Shown here: positions 1 through 5,195 of the stretch, piece after piece
How the letters are laid out: every line of letters starts with the position of its first letter
Numbering within the stretch: position 1 is the stretch's first letter
Origin: Clostridiaceae bacterium
GTDB lineage: Bacteria; Bacillota; Clostridia; Oscillospirales; Acutalibacteraceae
Reading direction: 5' to 3'
Length of the DNA stretch: 8,257 nucleotides
Assembly: GCA_016297555.1 (NCBI GenBank)
Contig: JAEDGK010000094.1
Location: forward strand, 1-8,257
The notes under the pieces: generated by a model
The model's database searches: none
Told to the model about the DNA's origin: nothing
What the model saw: only the letters and a program-made list of their open reading frames with translations
Translations under genes and position numbers: made by a program

Positions 1-23
1 TCCGATAATAACACCCGCACAGA

Positions 24-93
24 GTAGGGCGGGGGCTTGCTCCCGCCGAAAAATCACATCATTTTACGGCGGCTTGTGGTCAAGCCGCCCTAC
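24..93. repeat. Composite palindromic intergenic repeat
   Basis: The outer ends GTAGGGCGG (24-32) and CCGCCCTAC (85-93) are perfect inverted repeats. Inside lie two separate hairpins: 28-35 with 40-47 (GC-rich arms, loop CTTG) and 68-76 with 81-89 (9 bp, loop TGGT), separated by an AT-rich spacer. This resembles REP/BIME-type or MITE-like intergenic palindromes. There is no coding capacity and no T-tract, so it is not an obvious terminator, although it lies downstream of the minus-strand yfbR gene. A partial second copy starts at 8246. Confidence 0.75.
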
Positions 94-133
94 ATTGGAT
101 TTATAACCAAAAAATATGGTTTAACAATTCATT

Positions 134-165
134 AATTCCGCATTACGCATTACGCATTCCGAATT
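134..165. repeat. CATTACG-type short tandem repeat
   Basis: Three near-identical 7-base units (CATTACG, CATTACG, CATTCCG) at 141-161 are bounded by AATTCCG on the left and CCGAATT on the right, so the element is partly palindromic. Its right end overlaps the stop codon of the minus-strand yfbR-like gene by two bases. An inverted-orientation relative is found at 8119-8151. I see nothing else in 94-133 beyond AT-rich sequence. Confidence 0.7.
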
Positions 166-757
166 ATTTGTTATCGGCTTTCAGCTCGTCAAGCGTCATT
201 TCGTAAGCAGGCAGAAATTCCTCGGCAAACACTTTTGCCTCGGGCAAATCCATTGCCTCTATTGCGGCTCTTATGCCCTCGCCCGCCTTGACAAATTCGC
301 TGTTGCCCGCCTTCTTTTCTTCAATGCACTTTATCAGCGCGCTGATTTTATCCGCCGCTTTCACGAGCCGCCAAAGCTCCTCGTCTCCGCGCGCGGGAAT
401 AAGCGCGGGTGAATAGTCCTCCCTGAAATCCTCGGGGAGCATTGAAATAAGGCTTTTGCAGGCGTTTTCTTCAACAGTCTTGTATGCCTCGCGCACCTCG
501 TTGCTGTAATACTTAACGGGCGTGGGCATATCGCCCGTGAGCGTTTCGGGCGCGTCGTGATAAAGCCCGAGCAGCGCGGCTCTTTCACCGCTCAGCTGTT
601 TGCCGAACCGCTTGTTTCCGATAACTGCAAGCGCATGGGCTATAACCGCAACCTCAAAGCTGTGTTCACACAGGTTTTCGCTGTGCTCATTCCTCATAAG
701 CGCCCAGCGGTTGATATATTTCATTCTCGAAACCATTGCAAAAAATCCGTTATCCAT
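164..757 (-). CDS. yfbR: YfbR-like HD-domain 5'-deoxynucleotidase
   Basis: This 197-residue protein matches the Escherichia coli YfbR family along its length. That family is cytoplasmic, metal-dependent and hydrolyses deoxynucleoside 5'-monophosphates in nucleotide salvage and pool control. Visible family residues are the N-terminal SRMKYINRW block with R17-W18, H32, the H67-D68 pair in LYHDAPE, E71, D76 in TGDMPTPVKY, and D136 in KAADK. Together these give the H...HD...D metal-site pattern and the deoxyribose-contacting segment, so it should be active. The length is typical (E. coli about 199). I chose the ATG at 757 because AGGGTGAT lies about 5 bases upstream; the in-frame GTG at 766 falls inside that ribosome binding site. 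It is transcribed away from the TPR gene, apparently alone. Substrate preference cannot be read from sequence. Confidence 0.9.
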   Translation of the reverse strand: MDNGFFAMVSRMKYINRWALMRNEHSENLCEHSFEVAVIAHALAVIGNKRFGKQLSGERAALLGLYHDAPETLTGDMPTPVKYYSNEVREAYKTVEENACKSLISMLPEDFREDYSPALIPARGDEELWRLVKAADKISALIKCIEEKKAGNSEFVKAGEGIRAAIEAMDLPEAKVFAEEFLPAYEMTLDELKADNK

Positions 758-798
758 AAAAATCACCCTGATTTTCTTAATTAGCTTAATTTGTACTA

Positions 799-827
799 AT
801 CATAACATAAAAGCATTGGCTTTGCAA
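799..827 (-). promoter_or_regulatory. Predicted sigma-70/SigA promoter for the yfbR-like gene
   Basis: On the minus strand, TTGCAA (822-827) is followed by a 17-base spacer and TATGAT (799-804). The -10 box matches consensus at 5 of 6 positions and the -35 at 4 of 6. Transcription would start near 792, giving an untranslated leader of about 35 bases before the ATG at 757. The -35 box lies just upstream of the ribosome binding site of the divergent TPR gene, so both genes may share this 87-base control region. Predicted by eye only. Confidence 0.55.
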
Positions 828-844
828 TGCGGAAAGGCGTAACC

Positions 845-1588
845 ATGGCAAAAATTTCTGTTCCCGAATTCATAAAGGAGCTTGATTCATATTTTGCGCG
901 CGAGGATTTGCGCGGCGCGGGCGAATGTCTGCTCAAATGGAGAGAAAAAGCCGCTAAATCGGGCGACCTGAGCGGCGAGCTGACGGTGCTCAACGAAATG
1001 ATAGGCTATTACCGCCAAACAAAAGAAGAAGCCGAGGGCTTGGCAAGCGTGCATGACGCTTTTGTTTTAATCACAAGGCTCGGAATTGAAAACAAGCTAA
1101 GCTCCGCAACGGTTTATCTCAACGGCGCAACAACAATGAAAGCTTTCGGCAAAAGCGCGCAAGCAATGGAATACTATGAGCGCACCGAAAAAATATACAA
1201 AGAAAATCTGCCCGAGGAGCATCCTCTCACGGCGGGTCTTTATAACAATATGGCTCTTGCTCTTGAGGATATCGGCGATAACGAAAAAGCCGAAAGATAT
1301 TTCAGAAAGGCCATTGCAATCACCGAAAAAATCGAAAAAAACGAGCTTGAAACCGCCGTTTCCTGCATAAACCTTGCTCACCTTCTCTATAAAAAAGACA
1401 TTGAAAATGAGGAAATAAACCCGCTTATGGAGCGCGCGCTGGATATTCTTGAAAATCCCGATTATTTCGGCTATCAGCGCTATGCCTTCACCTGCCGCAA
1501 GAGTGCGCCGTCCTTCGGATTTTTCGGATTTTTTGCGGCGGAAAAAGCTTTGAACGAAAGGGCGGACAGAATTTATGCAGGGTCTTGA
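845..1588 (+). CDS. Tetratricopeptide-repeat protein paired with DUF4037
   Basis: This 247-residue, all-helical, soluble protein has no signal peptide or membrane segment. Helix-turn-helix TPR-like repeats are visible at about residues 86-119 (YLNGATTMKAFGKSAQAMEYYERT), 128-161 (LYNNMALALEDIGDNEKAERYF, the clearest unit) and 168-205. The N-terminal 80 residues look like more degenerate repeats. TPR arrays are protein-protein interaction scaffolds, so an adaptor role toward a neighbouring product is plausible but inferred. The ATG at 845 is chosen because GGAAAGG (831-837) sits 7 bases upstream; an in-frame ATG at 827 precedes that site and is unlikely. The end overlaps the DUF4037 start by 14 bases, which implies translational coupling. 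No specific function is recognised. Confidence 0.8.
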   Translation: MAKISVPEFIKELDSYFAREDLRGAGECLLKWREKAAKSGDLSGELTVLNEMIGYYRQTKEEAEGLASVHDAFVLITRLGIENKLSSATVYLNGATTMKAFGKSAQAMEYYERTEKIYKENLPEEHPLTAGLYNNMALALEDIGDNEKAERYFRKAIAITEKIEKNELETAVSCINLAHLLYKKDIENEEINPLMERALDILENPDYFGYQRYAFTCRKSAPSFGFFGFFAAEKALNERADRIYAGS

Positions 1589-2510
1589 ACTGAGCCGCCT
1601 TTATTATGAGGAATACGGCGCGCCGATGATACACGAGCTTTTCGGCGAATTTGAAAGCCGAATAGCCGTCGGGCTTGCGGGTCCCGGGTCTGACTGCCTC
1701 GGCTTTGACGATGATGTTTCGCGCGACCACGATTTCGGCGCGGGCTTCTGCCTGTGGCTGACCGATGAGGATAACGAGCATTTCGGCTTTTCCCTTTCCC
1801 GAGCCTATGCAAAGCTGCCCAAAATGTTTATGGGCTTTGAAAAGGGCAGAGCAAATTCTCTCGAAACCTCGCGCTACGGCGTTAAAACCATCGGCGATTT
1901 TTATCTGCCCCTGACGGGCAGGCGGGGCGCGCCCGAAACGGACTTTGAGTGGCTGAATATTCCCGAATATTATCTTGCCGCCGCCGTGAGCGGCAGCGTT
2001 TTTAAAGATGAGCTGGGCGAATTTTCCGCAATACGCAGTCAAATTCAAAACGGTATGCCGCGCGATGTGCGGCTAAAAAAGCTTGCCGCAAAAGCGGCTT
2101 TGATGGCGCAGAGCGGGCAATACAATATGCCCCGCTGTTTCTCCCACGGCGAAGCGGGAGCCGCCGCTCTTGCCGCCGCCGAGTTTGTCAGCAACACGGT
2201 TTCGCTCGTTTTTCTGCTCAACGGCAAATATGCGCCGTTCTATAAATGGGCTTTGCGCGCAATGCGCTCTCTGGAGCTTTTCCCCGAGCTTGCCGACAAG
2301 CTGACCGAGCTGATAACGGGGGCTTTTTCACAGGACGAAGCCGCCGCAAAATGCGAAATCGTTGAATCAATCTGCTCCGAAATTGCCGATTATCTGCGAA
2401 AAAGCGGTCTTTCATCGTCCGCTTCCGATTTTCTGGAGCCTCACGCATACGAAATCCAAAACAAAATCAAAAACAGCTCCCTGCGTTCACTTCACATTAT
2501 GGAGGGCTGA
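1575..2510 (+). CDS. DUF4037 protein with nucleotidyltransferase-like fold
   Basis: This is a 311-residue soluble protein. The N-terminal stretch, GLELSRLYYEEYGAPMIHE then RIAVGLAGPGSDCLGFDDD and SRDHDFG, is characteristic of DUF4037. It resembles the DNA polymerase beta/MNT nucleotidyltransferase core: G38-S39, then D51 and D53 as candidate metal ligands. The C-terminal half, including MAQSGQYNMPRCFSHGEAG (about residues 180-198), is helical and recalls the helical domain of kanamycin-nucleotidyltransferase-like enzymes. The substrate is unknown; transfer of a nucleotide to a small molecule or protein is only inferred. The start at 1575 is supported by homology from the first residues. Its own ribosome site (AAAGGG near 1557-1562) is about 12 bases away, so coupling to the overlapping TPR gene is likely. 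The sortase-pseudokinase gene follows after 12 bases. Confidence 0.8.
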   Translation: MQGLELSRLYYEEYGAPMIHELFGEFESRIAVGLAGPGSDCLGFDDDVSRDHDFGAGFCLWLTDEDNEHFGFSLSRAYAKLPKMFMGFEKGRANSLETSRYGVKTIGDFYLPLTGRRGAPETDFEWLNIPEYYLAAAVSGSVFKDELGEFSAIRSQIQNGMPRDVRLKKLAAKAALMAQSGQYNMPRCFSHGEAGAAALAAAEFVSNTVSLVFLLNGKYAPFYKWALRAMRSLELFPELADKLTELITGAFSQDEAAAKCEIVESICSEIADYLRKSGLSSSASDFLEPHAYEIQNKIKNSSLRSLHIMEG

Positions 2511-2522
2511 GAAAGGAAAAGA

Positions 2523-4382
2523 ATGAAACGCTGTATTTTTTGCCTGAGCGAATGTCCCGATTCTGCCAAGGTCTGCCCAAGCTGCGGCTTCAACGGCGTT
2601 CCCGAAAAAAGCTATGAGGGTTGTCTGCCGCTCGGAACAAGGCTTAACGGCAGATATGTTCTCGGCGGAGTCTGCTCAAAGGGAAAAACCTTTACCGTTT
2701 ATTATGCTTTCGACTCGCAGACGCGCAGCAGGGTTAAGATTTCGGAATATCTTAAAGAAAGCCTGATGTATCGCCTGAAAGACGAGCTGATAATCAAATA
2801 TTACGACGACGCCTGCCGTGCGAAGGGCGACAGGGAAATATCGGCTTTTTATTCCCACTATGTTAAGCTCTGCGGCGTTTCAAAATCGTGCGCGCTTGAT
2901 TTTATTGACTGCTTTGCCGAAAATTCCACCTTTTATTTTGTATGCGCCGTTAATTCGGGCACGCCCCTTTCCTCGCTTATCGGCAACGGCAGAGCAATTC
3001 CGCTCAAAAAGGCTCTTTCTCTGCTTTCGCCCGTGATTGACTGCGCGGAAAAGCTGAGCTCCATCGGCAAATGGCACGGTTCGCTCAGCCCTTATACAAT
3101 AATAACAGACGGTGAAAAGATAACGGCGGTAACGGGCTATTCCTATCCGCCGAAAAGCCTTTATTCTCCCTTTGATGCTCCCGAAAAGCAGCTCGGCGCG
3201 CGCCAATGCGGCTCTTTCACAGATGTTTACGCCATCGGCGCAATGCTTTATGAGGCGGCAACGGGCTTCATTCCGCCCAATGCCGCGGAGAGAGACAAAG
3301 GCAGACAGCTTAAATTCCCGCAAGGCTTCCCCCAAAGGGAAAGAACGGTTATTGAAAAAGCGCTGTCGCTTAACAAAGACGAAAGATATCAGACCGTTGC
3401 CGAATTTTCAGCCGCTCTGCGCGGAGAAAAGCCGAAAGAAAAGAAAGCCGCTCCGCCGCGCTCCGAGATAATCCGCCGCTGTGTGCTTGCGCTGGCGGTA
3501 ATCTGCCTGATTTTCAGCGCGGGAGTGCTGATTAATAATTATGTTATTGAGCCTTTAAAGGAGGAGCGGCAGGCTTCTGAGCTTGAAAATCTGATTCAAC
3601 CGACACAGCAAAACGGAGCTGACCCGTGGCAATCCATCAAGGAAAAGCATCCCGACACAGATTTCCCCGCAAATATGAATCCCTCGTTTGCGGAGCTTTA
3701 CGCCATTAATCCCGAATTTGCTGGCTGGATTTCCATTCCGTCGCTGGACATCAGCTATTCCGTTTTGCAGGCTGAGGATAACAAAAAATATCTGCGCCGC
3801 GATATTTACGGAAAATCCACCTCCTACGGCGTTCCTTTTTTCGATTATCACAATTCGCTGACCGAGCTTGACCGCAACACAATCATCTACGGGCACAATA
3901 TGCGCCATGACGATAAGATTTTCGGCACGCTTGAGCAATACAGAACCGTTGACGGCTTCAAAAAAGCTCCGCTTATCGGTATGAGCACGCTTTACGGAGA
4001 TTACACCTTCAAGGTCTACGCCGTTTTCATAACCAACAGTATGCCGAGCGACGATAACGGCCATATTTTCAACTATATTTTCACCAACGCCGCCAACAAT
4101 CAGTTTATGAATTATGTGCGCGAAATCGACAAACGCAAGCTCTATTCAACAGGCGTTGACATTAACGAAAACGATAAAATAATCACCCTCTCAACCTGCT
4201 GCTACGATTTTGACGACGCGCGGCTCGTTGTTGTGGGCAGGCTTCTGCGTGAGGGTGAGAGCGCGGACATCGATTTTTCGCTTGCCCGCAAAAACGAAAA
4301 CCCCAAATTCCCGCAGGCGTATTACGATAAAAACCGCACCGCCAATCCTTACGCAAACGATCCCGATGAATTTAATTATTAA
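2523..4382 (+). CDS. Zinc ribbon-pseudokinase-TM-class B sortase fusion
   Basis: This 619-residue single-pass membrane protein has four parts. (1) Residues 4-21 form a zinc ribbon (C4, C7, C18, C21). (2) Residues about 35-300 form a Ser/Thr-kinase-like domain. Fold markers remain (APE-like P220-E221, TDVYAIGAMLYEAATG with D234, terminal R288), but the ATP-anchoring Lys position of VAIK is S74, HRD reads H185-G186-S187, the following Asn is T192, and there is no DFG; it is very likely a pseudokinase. (3) Residues about 319-338 form a hydrophobic helix preceded by RR, predicting kinase inside and sortase outside. (4) Residues about 390-578 form a class B sortase with H458 (YGHNM), C559 (TLSTC) and R567, a complete transpeptidase triad. 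AAAGGA lies 5 bases before the ATG, and GGAGGG is further upstream. No sorting-signal substrate is encoded in the window. The target (pilin, haem protein or other) is unknown. Confidence 0.88.
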   Translation: MKRCIFCLSECPDSAKVCPSCGFNGVPEKSYEGCLPLGTRLNGRYVLGGVCSKGKTFTVYYAFDSQTRSRVKISEYLKESLMYRLKDELIIKYYDDACRAKGDREISAFYSHYVKLCGVSKSCALDFIDCFAENSTFYFVCAVNSGTPLSSLIGNGRAIPLKKALSLLSPVIDCAEKLSSIGKWHGSLSPYTIITDGEKITAVTGYSYPPKSLYSPFDAPEKQLGARQCGSFTDVYAIGAMLYEAATGFIPPNAAERDKGRQLKFPQGFPQRERTVIEKALSLNKDERYQTVAEFSAALRGEKPKEKKAAPPRSEIIRRCVLALAVICLIFSAGVLINNYVIEPLKEERQASELENLIQPTQQNGADPWQSIKEKHPDTDFPANMNPSFAELYAINPEFAGWISIPSLDISYSVLQAEDNKKYLRRDIYGKSTSYGVPFFDYHNSLTELDRNTIIYGHNMRHDDKIFGTLEQYRTVDGFKKAPLIGMSTLYGDYTFKVYAVFITNSMPSDDNGHIFNYIFTNAANNQFMNYVREIDKRKLYSTGVDINENDKIITLSTCCYDFDDARLVVVGRLLREGESADIDFSLARKNENPKFPQAYYDKNRTANPYANDPDEFNY

Positions 4383-4395
4383 GGAGGTCATAAAA

Positions 4396-4920
4396 ATGAA
4401 AGTTCTTGTTGTGGTTGATATGCAAAATGATTTTATCGACGGCGCGCTCGGCACGCCCGAGGCACAGGCAATCCTGCCCGCCGTCAAGAAGAAAATTGCC
4501 GAGTTTGACGGCAGAGTTCTTTTCACAAGAGACACTCACGCCGCTGACTATCTCTCAACGCAGGAGGGAAAGCGCCTGCCCGTTGAGCATTGCATAAAAG
4601 AAAGCGCGGGCTGGCAGATAAGCCCCGAGCTTGACGCTCTGAGAAAGGAACAGCCCATTGACAAGCCGACCTTCGGCAGCGTTGCGCTCGGTCAGCTTTT
4701 AAAGGCTTATGACACATATGAGAAATCGATTGAAAGCATAACCCTCATCGGGCTTTGCACCGATATCTGCGTTATTTCAAACGCCCTTTTGCTAAAAGCC
4801 TTTCTGCCGGAAACTCCGATTATCGTTGACGCCGCCTGCTGCGCGGGAGTGACCCCCGAAAGCCACGAAAATGCGCTCAATGCGATGGAAATGTGCCAAA
4901 TTGAAATAATAAACCGCTGA
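4396..4920 (+). CDS. Nicotinamidase-like cysteine hydrolase (isochorismatase family)
   Basis: This 174-residue cytoplasmic enzyme has the isochorismatase-like hydrolase fold. The catalytic triad is visible: D8 in VVDMQNDF, K90 in DKPTFGS, and C125 in GLCTDICV. Candidate metal ligands of the nicotinamidase subgroup are also present (D46 and H48 in TRDTH, H65 in LPVEHC), which favours an amidase acting on nicotinamide or a similar amide over isochorismate. If it is nicotinamidase, it makes nicotinate for NAD salvage; the substrate is inferred, so no symbol is given. A strong site, AAGGAGG at 4381-4387, overlaps the sortase stop codon, so it is the last gene of that run. A reading frame open further upstream overlaps the sortase gene and is not the true start. 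No convincing terminator follows before the next promoter. Confidence 0.85.
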   Translation: MKVLVVVDMQNDFIDGALGTPEAQAILPAVKKKIAEFDGRVLFTRDTHAADYLSTQEGKRLPVEHCIKESAGWQISPELDALRKEQPIDKPTFGSVALGQLLKAYDTYEKSIESITLIGLCTDICVISNALLLKAFLPETPIIVDAACCAGVTPESHENALNAMEMCQIEIINR

Positions 4921-4944
4921 CCGCAATTTTTTTCTAAAAAGCTC

Positions 4945-4973
4945 TTGACAAATCGTTTTTTGAGTGCTATCCT
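4945..4973 (+). promoter_or_regulatory. Strong predicted promoter of the aromatic operon
   Basis: The -35 box TTGACA (4945-4950) is a perfect consensus match. A 17-base spacer leads to TATCCT (4968-4973), which is preceded by TG plus one base, forming an extended -10 element. Transcription should start near 4980, about 28 bases before the leader-peptide ATG. It lies 25 bases past the upstream hydrolase stop codon, so the aro genes form a separate transcription unit. Confidence 0.8.
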
Positions 4974-5007
4974 AAACGCAACCACAATAAAATCCGAGGT
5001 TTCTGAA

Positions 5008-5061
5008 ATGACTAACACCGTTTTCACAGCAGCATACTTTTACTTTTACTTTATCAACTAA
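5008..5061 (+). CDS. Tyr/Phe leader peptide of the aro operon attenuator
   Basis: This is a 17-codon reading frame, M-T-N-T-V-F-T-A-A followed by Y-F-Y-F-Y-F-I-N and a TAA stop. Seven of 17 residues are Tyr (3) or Phe (4), with six in a row. GAGGT (4996-5000) is a good ribosome binding site 7 bases before the ATG. It lies between a strong promoter and a strong terminator, directly ahead of DAHP synthase, prephenate dehydrogenase and dehydroquinate synthase. Known leader peptides such as those of pheA or trp operons work by stalling the ribosome on codons of the scarce end product. Here scarcity of charged tRNA-Tyr or tRNA-Phe would be sensed. The peptide itself probably has no function. The gene is too short for routine gene callers. 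Confidence 0.85.
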   Translation: MTNTVFTAAYFYFYFIN

Positions 5062-5122
5062 GTTGATAGGGTTTAGTAAGTTTTGCTGAAAAACGGAATT
5101 AAGGTTTGTAAATAAAACCCCG
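5018..5122 (+). promoter_or_regulatory. Attenuator switch: leader stem versus antiterminator
   Basis: Leader stem: CCGTTTT (5018-5024) pairs with AAAACGG (5090-5096), and CAGCA (5027-5031) pairs with TGCTG (5084-5088). Inside it, 5048-5058 pairs with 5062-5072 (11 bp including two G-U) around a 3-base loop that is the leader stop codon. Alternative: CGG (5094-5096) and GGTTT (5103-5107) can pair with CCG (5120-5122) and AAACC (5115-5119); GGGTTT (5069-5074) can also pair with AAACCC (5115-5120). Both alternatives invade the 5' arm of the terminator. A ribosome stalled on the Tyr/Phe codons (5035-5052) would cover the 5' side of the leader stem and free CGG for antitermination. A ribosome reaching the stop codon would let the leader stem, and then the terminator, form. 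Pairings were derived by eye, without energies. Confidence 0.65.
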
Positions 5123-5153
5123 CAGTGAAATTTACACTGCGGGGTTATTTTTA
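5116..5153 (+). terminator. Intrinsic terminator of the aro attenuator
   Basis: AACCCCGCAGTG (5116-5127) and CACTGCGGGGTT (5135-5146) form a perfect 12-bp stem with a 7-base loop (AAATTTA). A T-rich run follows (TTATTTTTAATTT from 5145). It sits after the leader peptide and 43 bases before the DAHP synthase ATG, so it would stop transcription before the structural genes. Its 5' arm is the segment captured by the proposed antiterminator. Confidence 0.93.
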
Positions 5154-5195
5154 ATTTGTCATAACGGCAATCTCAAAAATGCGGAGGTAAGAAAA

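Noticed and set aside
141..161. CRISPR-like array
   Set aside because: The 7-base units are directly contiguous with no spacers, and no cas genes are present.
758..766. GTG start adding three residues to the yfbR-like protein
   Set aside because: That GTG is part of the AGGGTGAT ribosome binding site for the ATG at 757, and the family N-terminus fits the ATG start.
781..808. Plus-strand promoter for the TPR operon (TTAGCT, 16 bases, TAACAT)
   Set aside because: The matches to consensus are weak (about 3/6 and 4/6) in an AT-rich stretch. A promoter is expected here but this one is not convincing.
827..844. Upstream ATG for the TPR protein
   Set aside because: The ATG at 827 lies before the GGAAAGG ribosome site, which is correctly spaced for the ATG at 845.
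1488..2048. Long minus-strand frame opposite the DUF4037 gene, and similar antisense frames elsewhere
   Set aside because: The sequences are low-complexity shadows of GC-biased real genes, with no ribosome sites and no recognisable domains.
4210..4920. Longer 236-codon frame for the cysteine hydrolase
   Set aside because: The extra N-terminal part is the sortase gene read in another frame and has no hydrolase homology. AAGGAGG before the ATG at 4396 and the VVDMQNDF start fix the real start.
4900..4935. Terminator after the cysteine hydrolase
   Set aside because: There is a T-run, but only a 6-bp AT-rich pairing with a long loop precedes it; no stable stem was found.
4974..5195. T-box riboswitch upstream of aroF
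   Set aside because: The leader to the terminator is only about 175 bases. No T-box motif (TGGNACCGCG-like antiterminator bulge) is visible, and the Tyr/Phe-rich frame with its ribosome site explains the region better.
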